DNA from: Tardiphaga sp.
GTDB taxonomy: Bacteria; Pseudomonadota; Alphaproteobacteria; Rhizobiales; Xanthobacteraceae
Length of the DNA: 64,000 bases
Reading direction: 5' to 3'
Assembly (NCBI GenBank): GCA_030147505.1
Contig: JASBVG010000095.1
Coordinates: forward strand, 21,712-85,711
Shown: positions 13,944-21,962 of the stretch, one piece after another
How the letters are laid out: each line of letters begins with the position of its first letter
How positions within the stretch are numbered: position 1 is the first letter of the stretch
Position numbers and translations under genes: made by a program
The notes under the pieces: model-generated
Database searches by the model: none
The model's input: the letters and a program-made list of their open reading frames with translations, nothing else
What the model was told of the DNA's origin: nothing

Positions 13944-16900
13944 TCAGGTTTCGGAAAAGTAACTCTGCAATGTGCGGACCTCAAGGTCGCCGCCCATATT
14001 GGCACGGACACCCTGCGCGGCCGCCACGGCCCCCGAAAGTGTGGTGTAATACGGTACTTTATGCAAGAGGGCAGCCCGCCGCAGCGAACGGCTGTCGGCC
14101 AGCGCCTGCGGACCGTCGGTGGTGTTGAGCACCAGCTGGATCTCGCCATTGGTGATGGCGTCCACGATATGCGGACGGCCTTCCAGCACCTTGTTGATCT
14201 TCTCGGCGGCAACGCCGTTATCGACCAGGAAGCGCTGGGTGCCTGACGTGGCGACGATCTTGAAACCGCTCGATGCGAGCAGCTTCACCGCATCGAGAAT
14301 GCGGGTCTTGTCGCTCTCGCGCACCGAGACGAAGACGGTGCCCTTGCGCGGCACGCGGGTGCCGCCGCCGAGCTGGCTTTTGGCGAAGGCGATCTCGAAC
14401 GACGAGTCGATGCCCATCACTTCGCCGGTCGAGCGCATCTCCGGACCGAGCACCGTATCGACACCCGGAAAGCGCGCGAATGGGAACACCGATTCCTTGA
14501 CGCCGACATGGTTCAGCTTGCGCTTCGTCAATTTGAAGTCGGCGAGCTTCTCGCCGGCCATGATGCGCGCGGCGATCTTGGCGACCGGCATGCCGATCAC
14601 CTTGGCGACGAATGGCACCGTACGCGAGGCGCGCGGATTGACTTCGAGCACATAGATCTCGCCGTCCTTGACCGCGAACTGCACGTTCATCAGGCCAACC
14701 ACATCGAGACCGAGCGCGAGTTCGCGAGTCTGACGTTCAAGCTCTGCGATCATTACATCGTCGAGCGAATGTGGCGGCAGCGAGCAGGCTGAGTCGCCGG
14801 AGTGGATGCCGGCTTCTTCGATGTGCTCCATGATGCCGACGACGAAGGTGTCCTTGCCGTCCGAGAGGCAATCCACATCGACTTCGATGGCATCCGACAG
14901 ATAGCGATCGAACAGCAGCGGATTGGTGCCAAGCACCGTGTTGATCTGGCCGGTCTTGTCGTTCGGATAGCGCGCCTTGACGTCGGCGGGCACCAGCTCG
15001 GGCAGGGTGCCGAGCAGGTAATCGCCGAGCTGGCTTTCCTCGCGGATGATCTGCATCGCACGGCCGCCGAGCACATAGGACGGGCGGACGACGAGCGGCA
15101 GTCCAAGATCGGCGGCGACGAGGCGCGCCTGTTCGACCGAATAGGCGATACCGTTCTTCGGCTGCTTAAGCTTGAGCTTGTCGAGGACGCGCTTGAAGCG
15201 ATCGCGATCTTCGGCGAGGTCGATGGCGTCCGGCGAAGTGCCGAGGATCGGCACGTCGGCGGCTTCCAGTGCACGCGCGAGCTTCAGCGGAGTCTGGCCG
15301 CCAAACTGCACGATCACACCATGCAGCGTGCCGTTCTGCCGCTCGGTGTCGATGATCTCGAGCACGTCTTCCGCGGTGAGCGGTTCGAAATAGAGGCGAT
15401 CCGCAGTGTCGTAGTCGGTCGACACGGTTTCCGGATTGCAGTTGACCATGATGGTTTCGTATCCGGCATCGGCGAGCGCGAAGCAGGCATGGCAGCAGCA
15501 ATAGTCGAACTCGATGCCCTGGCCGATCCGGTTCGGACCGCCGCCGAGGATGATGACTTTGTTCTTGTCCGACGGTTGGCTCTCGTCCGCGAAGCTGCCT
15601 GCGAAAGAAGATTCGTAGGTCGAATACATATAGGCGGTTGGCGATGCGAATTCGGCGGCGCAGGTATCGATGCGCTTGAATACCGGGCGGACGTTCAGCG
15701 AACGGCGCAACGCCTTCACTTCGGCTTCGGTTTTGCCGGCGAGCACCGCAAGGCGCGCATCCGAGAAACCCATGGCCTTGAGCGAGCGCATGCCAAAAGC
15801 GTGGGTCGGCAGGCCGTCAGCTTTCACCTTGGCTTCCATGTCCACGATGCCACGCATCTGTGCGAGGAACCACGGATCGATCTTGCAGGAGTTGAAGATT
15901 TCCTCGTCGGTCCAGCCGAGGCGCATGGCCTGACCAACCTGCAGGATGCGATCGGGGGTCGGCGTTCCGAGAGCTGCGCGGATCGCGTTCTTGTCGTCGC
16001 CGCGGCCGAGATCCTCGATCTCGATCTCGTCGAGGCCGGTGAGGCCGGTCTCAAGGCCGCGCAGCGCCTTCTGCAGCGATTCCTGGAAGGTGCGACCGAT
16101 GGCCATCACTTCGCCGACTGACTTCATCGAGGTGGTTAGCGTGCGCGAGGCACCCGGGAATTTCTCGAAAGCGAAACGCGGAATCTTGGTGACGACATAG
16201 TCAATGGTTGGCTCGAATGAGGCCGGCGTGGCGCCGCCGGTGATGTCGTTGGCGATTTCATCGAGCGTGTAGCCGACGGCGAGCTTCGCCGCGACCTTGG
16301 CGATCGGGAAGCCGGTAGCCTTCGACGCAAGAGCAGACGAGCGCGACACGCGCGGATTCATTTCGATCACGACCATGCGGCCGTCGGCAGGGTTGACGCC
16401 GAACTGCACGTTGGACCCGCCGGTCTCGACGCCGATCTCGCGCAGCACCGCCAGCGAGGCGTCGCGCATGATCTGGTATTCTTTGTCAGTGAGCGTCAGC
16501 GCCGGCGCGACAGTGATGCTGTCGCCGGTATGCACGCCCATCGGATCGAGATTCTCGATCGAGCAGATGATGATGCAGTTGTCCTTTTTGTCGCGGACAA
16601 CTTCCATCTCGTACTCCTTCCAGCCGAGTACCGACTCTTCGATCAGCACTTCGTTGGTCGGAGACGCGTCCAGTCCGCGCTCGATGATGTCGAGGAATTC
16701 CTCGCGATTATAGGCAATGCCGCCGCCGGTGCCGCCCATAGTGAAGGACGGGCGGATGATTGCGGGCAGGCCGATCTCGGACAGTGCCATCAGCGCCTGG
16801 CCGAGGGCGTGCTCCTGATAGCGCTTGCGGCGATCGGCTTCGTGCAGGTCCCACTGGCGCTCATGCTCGGCGAGGGCCTCGCCGGAGAGCTTCGCCTTCT

Positions 16901-17408
16901 CGGCAAGATACTGGTCGCGATACTGTTTCTTGAGGTCCGATGCATTGGCGAGACGCGACTTCGGCGTCTCCAACCCGATCTTGGTCATGGCCTCGCGGAA
17001 CAGCTGGCGGTCTTCCGCCTTGTCGATGGCTTCGGCGGTGGCGCCGATCATCTCGACGTCGAACTTCTCCAGCGTGCCTTGCTTGCGGAGAGACAGCGCG
17101 CAGTTGAGCGCGGTCTGGCCGCCCATGGTGGGCAGCAGCACGAAGCCGCCGGGAATGACGTGGCGCTCTTTCTCGATGATCTTGGCGACGATTTCGGGCG
17201 TGATAGGCTCGATATAGGTCGCGTCCGCCAGGTCCGGATCCGTCATGATCGTGGCCGGATTGGAGTTCACGAGAACGACGCGATAGCCCTCTTCCTTCAA
17301 CGCTTTGACGGCTTGCGTGCCGGAGTAATCGAACTCGCAGGCCTGGCCGATCACGATGGGACCGGCGCCGATGATCAGGATGGTGGATATGTCGGTGCGT
17401 TTTGGCAT
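13944..17408 (-). CDS. carB: Carbamoyl-phosphate synthase large subunit, 1154 aa
   Basis: The large subunit makes carbamoyl phosphate from ammonia, bicarbonate and two ATP for arginine and pyrimidine synthesis. Both homologous halves are complete: an ATP-grasp synthase domain in each (TDISTILIIGAGPIVIGQACEF.. and NKVIILGGGPNRIGQGIEFDY..), with VIEMNPRVSRSSALASKATG and VLEVNPRASRTVPFVAKVIG, and a C-terminal MGS-like regulatory domain (TFVSVRESDK.., ATSGTQRFL). The ATG at 17408 (MPKRTDIS) is preferred over an upstream TTG at 17429. A terminator-like hairpin sits 30 bp upstream of this start. carA is about 3 kb away on the same strand, so the two subunits are not in one tight operon. Confidence 0.97.
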   Translation of the reverse strand: MPKRTDISTILIIGAGPIVIGQACEFDYSGTQAVKALKEEGYRVVLVNSNPATIMTDPDLADATYIEPITPEIVAKIIEKERHVIPGGFVLLPTMGGQTALNCALSLRKQGTLEKFDVEMIGATAEAIDKAEDRQLFREAMTKIGLETPKSRLANASDLKKQYRDQYLAEKAKLSGEALAEHERQWDLHEADRRKRYQEHALGQALMALSEIGLPAIIRPSFTMGGTGGGIAYNREEFLDIIERGLDASPTNEVLIEESVLGWKEYEMEVVRDKKDNCIIICSIENLDPMGVHTGDSITVAPALTLTDKEYQIMRDASLAVLREIGVETGGSNVQFGVNPADGRMVVIEMNPRVSRSSALASKATGFPIAKVAAKLAVGYTLDEIANDITGGATPASFEPTIDYVVTKIPRFAFEKFPGASRTLTTSMKSVGEVMAIGRTFQESLQKALRGLETGLTGLDEIEIEDLGRGDDKNAIRAALGTPTPDRILQVGQAMRLGWTDEEIFNSCKIDPWFLAQMRGIVDMEAKVKADGLPTHAFGMRSLKAMGFSDARLAVLAGKTEAEVKALRRSLNVRPVFKRIDTCAAEFASPTAYMYSTYESSFAGSFADESQPSDKNKVIILGGGPNRIGQGIEFDYCCCHACFALADAGYETIMVNCNPETVSTDYDTADRLYFEPLTAEDVLEIIDTERQNGTLHGVIVQFGGQTPLKLARALEAADVPILGTSPDAIDLAEDRDRFKRVLDKLKLKQPKNGIAYSVEQARLVAADLGLPLVVRPSYVLGGRAMQIIREESQLGDYLLGTLPELVPADVKARYPNDKTGQINTVLGTNPLLFDRYLSDAIEVDVDCLSDGKDTFVVGIMEHIEEAGIHSGDSACSLPPHSLDDVMIAELERQTRELALGLDVVGLMNVQFAVKDGEIYVLEVNPRASRTVPFVAKVIGMPVAKIAARIMAGEKLADFKLTKRKLNHVGVKESVFPFARFPGVDTVLGPEMRSTGEVMGIDSSFEIAFAKSQLGGGTRVPRKGTVFVSVRESDKTRILDAVKLLASSGFKIVATSGTQRFLVDNGVAAEKINKVLEGRPHIVDAITNGEIQLVLNTTDGPQALADSRSLRRAALLHKVPYYTTLSGAVAAAQGVRANMGGDLEVRTLQSYFSET

Positions 17409-17437
17409 TACGTCTCGCGATGGTGACAAATCGGCAC

Positions 17438-17465
17438 AAAAAAAGGGCGCGCAGTCGCGCGTCCC
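17438..17465 (-). terminator. Terminator-like hairpin in the carB leader
   Basis: Reading the minus strand, GGGACGCGC, loop GACT, GCGCGCCC (one bulged base) is followed by seven T, and ends 30 bp before the carB ATG. It either ends transcripts from the tRNA-like region or acts as an attenuator. Confidence 0.75.
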
Positions 17466-17670
17466 TCGGGCCCGGGCGCCTGACCGGCCTTCGACCCCGT
17501 ATGGAGCTGGCCAATCTTCGCGCGCGGCTGTCTTTAGACCAGTATAACGGGGCAGGGAAGGCTTTTAAACCCGCCTTCGTGCTCCGCGCTATGGCGCGGC
17601 TAGGCCGCCTGTGGAGAAGCCAGGACCGAAGATGGCTCGCCGAGCCGAAGCCGCCGGAGGCGGCGAAGGA

Positions 17671-17747
17671 TGGAGGCCCAGCCTGGACTTGAACCAGGAT
17701 ATGAAGCGATGCACTCGCCCCCGCGTAGACATTTCCGCCACCGGGCC
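17671..17747 (-). pseudogene. tRNA-like element with abnormal anticodon arm (degenerate tRNA)
   Basis: The minus strand gives a 7-bp acceptor stem (GGCCCGG with CTGGGCC, one G-U pair), a perfect 5-bp T stem with loop TTCAAGT, a short D stem (GCG/CGC) and a 3' CCA at 17673-17671. The opening GGCCCGGTGGCGGAA resembles bacterial tRNA-Leu. However the D loop lacks the invariant GG, the best anticodon stem GGGCG/CGCTT has two G-U pairs, and position 33 of the loop AGTGCAT is G instead of U. There is no long variable arm. It is probably a decayed tRNA gene, or a tRNA-like RNA with another role. Confidence 0.55.
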
Positions 17748-17830
17748 ATTCTCACTGTGATCGATCACAGGCGGTTGATCTACCACCAGTTTCACAAAGG
17801 TTTTCTTAACCTTAACGTCTCAAATGCCAA

Positions 17831-18526
17831 TCAACCGATCGGATGCGCGACAAATGTCATCCGCGCCTGATTGTGACCGATATTGACCTTTGCGCGTGAC
17901 GCTCGGTATCCCGCTGCCTCAAGTTTGGCAACCATGTCCGTCGCGCTGTAGTGCTGGAGACCGAGCGTTGTCCTTAACTGACGGTAGTCGGACAAGGCAG
18001 TTTTGACCAGACTGACAAATGCTTCCCACAGAAAGCCATGTTTGGCGGCGAGTCGCAGCAGCGCCAGCACATCAGTCATCATGCCCAGGTCCGGCGGCAG
18101 GATGTCGCCGACGACAAGTTGGCCGTCCGGCTTGAGCAGGCGCCTCACCATGGCGAATGCGTCTTCGAGCTGGGGTAGGGTCATATACTGGGCGACCGAA
18201 TTCATGATGGCGAGATCGACCGAGCCTGCGGGGAGATCGCGGAGCTCGTCGAGCGAATGTACGGTGATCTTCGGATTGTTCCCAAAGCGCGCGGCGATCC
18301 GGCTGCGCACTTTCGGTGCGGGTTCGGCCAGAATGAGCCTGGCACAGGCCTCAGCGACTTTGCCAGCCGACAATGCCTCGCCGCAGGCATAATCGAGGAC
18401 GGTGGCGTCCTTGGATCGGATGTATCCGGTGATGTCGCGGGCGATCAGTTCGAAATGAACGTCACGATGGTGTTTGCTGGCGTAAATCGTGTGGGTGGAA
18501 TCGTAATAATCGATCCAATCTTCCAT
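17831..18526 (-). CDS. Class I SAM-dependent methyltransferase, 231 aa
   Basis: The Rossmann-fold SAM-binding signature is visible as VLDYACGEALSAGKVAEA near residue 43 (motif I), followed by LILAEPAPKVR (motif II acidic region), VDLAIMNSVAQYM (motif IV) and LLKPDGQLVVGDIL (motif VI). The N-terminus WIDYYDSTHTIYASKHHRDVH resembles methyltransferases placed in polysaccharide or surface-modification clusters, but no such cluster is here. The substrate is unknown. It stands alone between the tRNA-like element and the divergent dps gene. Confidence 0.85.
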   Translation of the reverse strand: MEDWIDYYDSTHTIYASKHHRDVHFELIARDITGYIRSKDATVLDYACGEALSAGKVAEACARLILAEPAPKVRSRIAARFGNNPKITVHSLDELRDLPAGSVDLAIMNSVAQYMTLPQLEDAFAMVRRLLKPDGQLVVGDILPPDLGMMTDVLALLRLAAKHGFLWEAFVSLVKTALSDYRQLRTTLGLQHYSATDMVAKLEAAGYRASRAKVNIGHNQARMTFVAHPIG

Positions 18527-18764
18527 GCGGCGGTACGCCTTGTCCTTGTTCCCTTGAGGGGAACCCTTACATTTGTCCTGCGTTGAAACCGTCTAGAGCG
18601 TTCCGCGCAACTTGGAAACGCTTTTTGCCCGACAGCCAGTTTGACGTTCCGGAGTAATCGACAATACGGACATTCAAGACAGTGCGCCGTTCGTCGCAGA
18701 CACTTCCGTACACGATCAATCCCGCCTTGGTCCCAGTGACCGCGTTCACAGGAAGGTATCGCAC

Positions 18765-19286
18765 GTGAGCACCAAATCGAAAATCGCCGCCGATCTCAAT
18801 ACACCGACCGATCTTGCCGCCGACGGCGTGGAGAAGGTCTCCAAGGCGCTCAACGGCCTCCTCGCCGACGCCTTCGCTCTCTATTTGAAGACGAAGAATT
18901 TCCACTGGCACGTGTCGGGTCGTCACTTCCGCGACTATCATCTCCTGCTTGACGAACAGTCGGATCAGATCTTCGCGACCACGGACCAGCTTGCCGAGCG
19001 CGTCCGCAAGATCGGTGGCCGCACGATCCGGTCGATCGGCGAAATCGCCAAGCTGCAATCGATCAAAGACAATGACGAGGATTACGTGCCGCCGATCGAG
19101 ATGCTGCATGAGCTCATGGACGACAACAAGAAGATGGCAGCAGCGATGCGCAAGGCGCACGACGTCTGTGATGATGCCAAGGACGTCGCCAGCGCCAGCA
19201 TCCTGGAGAACTTCATCGACGAAACCGAGCGCCGCACCTGGTTCCTGTTCGAAGCCAGCCGCCAGGAAGGCGCCAACGAACGGTAA
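18765..19286 (+). CDS. dps: Dps-family DNA-protection/ferritin-like protein, 173 aa
   Basis: Dps proteins form dodecamers that oxidise and store iron and protect DNA under stress. The ferroxidase signature is intact: KTKNFHWHVSGRHF (His ligands), then DYHLLLDEQSDQIF (Asp and Glu ligands), followed by the helical remainder (DQLAERVRKIGG..). The N-terminus has Lys residues (MSTKSKI) that in some Dps proteins bind DNA. The GTG start at 18765 follows AGGAAGG. The gene is monocistronic and ends at a strong terminator. Confidence 0.94.
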   Translation: MSTKSKIAADLNTPTDLAADGVEKVSKALNGLLADAFALYLKTKNFHWHVSGRHFRDYHLLLDEQSDQIFATTDQLAERVRKIGGRTIRSIGEIAKLQSIKDNDEDYVPPIEMLHELMDDNKKMAAAMRKAHDVCDDAKDVASASILENFIDETERRTWFLFEASRQEGANER

Positions 19287-19308
19287 GTTCTGGTCAGCGA
19301 CGTGTCGA

Positions 19309-19335
19309 AACGCCCGCTTCACAGCGGGCGTTTTC
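19309..19335. terminator. Intrinsic terminator between dps and the cupin gene
   Basis: AACGCCCGCT and AGCGGGCGTT form a perfect 10-bp stem with a TCAC loop, followed by TT. It lies between convergent genes. Confidence 0.85.
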
Positions 19336-19344
19336 GTATCTGGG

Positions 19345-19872
19345 CTAGTCGGCTTGAGCCATCTTCTGCCATAACGTCATGAGCGGCCCGTTCTTGCCGC
19401 GTACCGGATCGCTCGGCGGCAGCTTGACCTGCGGAATGGTCTGCAACGCCTTGCGATGGTTTTCCGGCGTGGCCCGGGTGATCTCGACGCCCGGCCCCGG
19501 CGGATAGGCGCCGACCACTCGGAAGTTCGGACTCGCACTGACACGCTGATGGCCGGTCCCTGCAGGCAGCACGGCAACGTCGCCCGCCGCGACTTCGATT
19601 TCGCGCCCTTTGTCCCCGCCGAAACGAATGACGGCGCGACCGCGGGAAATGCCGAGCACTTCATGTACGGTGGCGTGATAGTGCAGATAGTCGAATACGC
19701 CGTTGCGCCACATGTCGCCCCATCGATTGTCGCCAAACACCTGCTCGATTGCGGCCTCGGGCTCATCGCCGCCGACATCGATCACCGATTTGTAGATCAG
19801 CAGCGGCAATGGATTATTCGGCGTCAGCCCATCATCGGCGAAAACGATGGTTTGCGGTTCGGTCATGCACAT
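19345..19872 (-). CDS. Cupin-domain protein, 175 aa
   Basis: The double-stranded beta-helix motif is recognisable: FDYLHYHATVHEVLGISRG (two His and a Glu as in cupin motif 1, with G at the end), then DVAVLPAGTGHQRV (motif 2 with His). A metal-binding small cupin is likely. The segment before it (NRWGDMWRNGVFDY) is common to cupin proteins of the rhizobia. No catalytic role can be assigned. The start at 19872 follows ACGGAGA; the longer frame to 19908 lacks such a site. It follows the thioesterase gene on the same strand after 65 bp and may be co-transcribed with it. Confidence 0.82.
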   Translation of the reverse strand: MCMTEPQTIVFADDGLTPNNPLPLLIYKSVIDVGGDEPEAAIEQVFGDNRWGDMWRNGVFDYLHYHATVHEVLGISRGRAVIRFGGDKGREIEVAAGDVAVLPAGTGHQRVSASPNFRVVGAYPPGPGVEITRATPENHRKALQTIPQVKLPPSDPVRGKNGPLMTLWQKMAQAD

Positions 19873-19937
19873 CGGCAATCTCCGTGTAAGACGACACGTA
19901 AACCGCAATCATGTCGACCCGTTCCGTTTGCCTGGCC

Positions 19938-20420
19938 TCACTTCGGGAGTTCGAACACGAGACACGTCGTCGTCGCATGCGCGAGCAGTCGCCCCTTATC
20001 GTCGGTGATCCGGGCCTCCGCGATGGCAACGCGGCGGCCGGCATTGAGGACTTTGCCTTCGGTGCGCACCGTGCCGGTGGCTTCGCTCATGCCGCGGATA
20101 AAACTGATCTTGAATTCCAGCGTGGTGTAGCCGGAGCCCGGCGGCAGCGTCGAATGCACGGCGAGGCCCATGGCGGAATCCAGCAGGATCGCGGCATAGC
20201 CACCATGCACCGAGCCGATCGGATTGTAGTGGCGGATCCCGGGGATGCTGTGAAACACGACATGGCCGTGATCGGCTGTCGAGTCGAACGGACCGACATT
20301 CTCCATGATCGGCGGCTGCGGCAACTCGCCCGCGAACATCTTTCGCACGAAATCGAGGCCCGACATCGAAGCGAGGACGGCGGGGGAGACGACGCCAAAG
20401 GGCGAGGTTTTGTCGGTCAT
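19938..20420 (-). CDS. PaaI-family hotdog thioesterase, 160 aa
   Basis: The hotdog fold of PaaI-type acyl-CoA thioesterases is shown by HGGYAAILLDSAMGLAVHST (the helix with the catalytic Asp) after IRHYNPIGSV, and by YTTLEFKISFIRGM and GKVLNAGRRVAIAEARITDDKGRLLAHATTTCLV. The protein probably hydrolyses an aromatic or short acyl-CoA in the cytoplasm; the substrate is unknown. The ATG at 20420 follows AAGGAAG. The open frame continues upstream, but that part is only a translation of the palindromic repeat at 20497-20519 and is not coding. Confidence 0.88.
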   Translation of the reverse strand: MTDKTSPFGVVSPAVLASMSGLDFVRKMFAGELPQPPIMENVGPFDSTADHGHVVFHSIPGIRHYNPIGSVHGGYAAILLDSAMGLAVHSTLPPGSGYTTLEFKISFIRGMSEATGTVRTEGKVLNAGRRVAIAEARITDDKGRLLAHATTTCLVFELPK

Positions 20421-20496
20421 GGCGCTTCCTTTTTTGATGATGGACATCATACAAAAAGAGCGCCCCGAATACCAACTGAATGGCTCAGAAACGACT

Positions 20497-20519
20497 ATGG
20501 CCGGGACGAGCCCGGCCAT
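20497..20519. repeat. REP-like intergenic palindrome
   Basis: ATGGCCGGG (20497-20505) and CCCGGCCAT (20511-20519) are perfect arms around ACGAG. Palindromes of this kind are scattered between genes in Bradyrhizobium relatives and cause spurious MAGLVPAI-type reading frames, as here. It sits between carA and the thioesterase gene. Other copies were not seen in the window. Confidence 0.6.
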
Positions 20520-20544
20520 GACAAAGTTCTGAAATGTCCGGCGC

Positions 20545-21735
20545 CTACGACGCCTTCTTCGTCCGCATCAGATCGGCAAACCGTTTGAACAGATAATGCG
20601 AGTCCCGCGGGCCCGGCGAGGCTTCGGGGTGGTACTGCACCGAGAATACCGGCTTGTCTTCGAGTTCGATGCCGCAATTGGAGCCGTCGAACAGCGAGAT
20701 ATGGGTCTGCTTGGCGCCCTTCGGCAGCGTCGCTTCGTCCACGGCGAAGCCATGGTTCATCGAAGTGATCTCCACCTTGCCGGTGGTCTCGTCCCTGACC
20801 GGATGATTGGCTCCGTGATGGCCCTGATGCATTTTTTTGGTCTTGGCGCCAACCGCGAGGCCAAGCATCTGATGACCGAGGCAGATGCCGAATGTCGGCA
20901 GGCCGCTATCGATCACCTGCTTGATGACCGGCACGGCATATTTGCCGGTTTCGGCCGGATCGCCTGGGCCGTTGGATAGGAACACGCCATCCGGCTTCAG
21001 CGCGAGGATGTCCTCAGCCGACGTGGTGGCTGGAACGACGGTGACCTTGCAGCCTTCACCGGCGAGCAGGCGCAGGATGTTCCGCTTAATGCCGTAGTCG
21101 ATGGCGACCACGTTGAATTCCGGCTTGTCCTGGTGCCCGAACCCCTTGTTCCATTCCCAGGGCATTTCGTCCCAGGTAAAACGCTGGCCGGAGGTGACCA
21201 TCGGAACGAGGTCCATGCCTTCGAGGCCTGGCCATTCGCGCGCTTCTTCCTTCAGCCCGTGCAGGTCGAACTTTCCGTCCCTTGCATGCGCGATTACGGC
21301 ATTCGGCATGCCCTTGGTGCGGATCAGAGCAGTGAGGGCACGGGTGTCGATGCCGGAAATGCCGATGATGCCGCGCGCCTTCAGCCAGGCGTCGAGATGC
21401 CGGGAGGCCCGGAAATTCGACGGATCGGTGATGGCCGAGCGCAGGATCACGCCGCGGGCGCCGGGCGTCGCCGCCATGTTCACCGTCTCGATATCCTCGT
21501 CATTGGTGCCGACATTGCCAATGTGGGGGAAGGTGAAAGTAATGAGCTGGCCGGCATAGGAGGGATCGGTGAGGATCTCTTCATAGCCGGTCATGGCGGT
21601 GTTGAAGCAGACTTCACCGACGGCATGGCCTTCCGCGCCGAGGCCAAAGCCTTCGAGCACAGTGCCATCGGCGAGCACGAGGAGCGCGGTCGGTTTGTGG
21701 TCCGGCCAGGCTGGGGATGTTTCTGTGGGGGTCAT
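20545..21735 (-). CDS. carA: Carbamoyl-phosphate synthase small subunit, 396 aa
   Basis: The small subunit hydrolyses glutamine and passes ammonia to CarB. The N-terminal domain (LADGTVLEGFGLGAEG.., GVLTDPSYAGQLI-like region) and the class I amidotransferase domain are complete: nucleophilic Cys in PTFGICLGHQMLGLA and the His/Glu pair in VQYHPEASPGP near the C-terminus. The length is normal. The ATG at 21735 gives the usual N-terminus. The gene is read in the same direction as carB but separated from it by four unrelated genes. It is divergent from the glycosyltransferase gene. Confidence 0.97.
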   Translation of the reverse strand: MTPTETSPAWPDHKPTALLVLADGTVLEGFGLGAEGHAVGEVCFNTAMTGYEEILTDPSYAGQLITFTFPHIGNVGTNDEDIETVNMAATPGARGVILRSAITDPSNFRASRHLDAWLKARGIIGISGIDTRALTALIRTKGMPNAVIAHARDGKFDLHGLKEEAREWPGLEGMDLVPMVTSGQRFTWDEMPWEWNKGFGHQDKPEFNVVAIDYGIKRNILRLLAGEGCKVTVVPATTSAEDILALKPDGVFLSNGPGDPAETGKYAVPVIKQVIDSGLPTFGICLGHQMLGLAVGAKTKKMHQGHHGANHPVRDETTGKVEITSMNHGFAVDEATLPKGAKQTHISLFDGSNCGIELEDKPVFSVQYHPEASPGPRDSHYLFKRFADLMRTKKAS

Positions 21736-21962
21736 GAGAGGACTACATAATCCCGCGGCTCTGCGGCGTCAAAGCCGGATCGGCGGGATTTCACATGTGG
21801 GGAACCCCGGCAGAATGCCTTGCGGGCCGTCCGGTGGGGCGTCGGATGAGACGTTGGATCAATTTATTTAAAGGTTGAATTAGTCAAATTCCCCGAACCT
21901 CGCTTGCTGAGCGTGCGATTCGCCGCTAGCAACCCCCGAACTGGGTATTTCCGGATATTTCT

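Noticed and set aside
14802..16121. Long open frame (439 codons) antisense to carB
   Set aside because: The opposite strand encodes an intact CarB with all motifs; the antisense protein has no family features.
20421..20519. N-terminal extension of the thioesterase beginning MAGLVPAIV
   Set aside because: This is the known spurious translation of a palindromic intergenic repeat; a good ribosome binding site supports the start at 20420.
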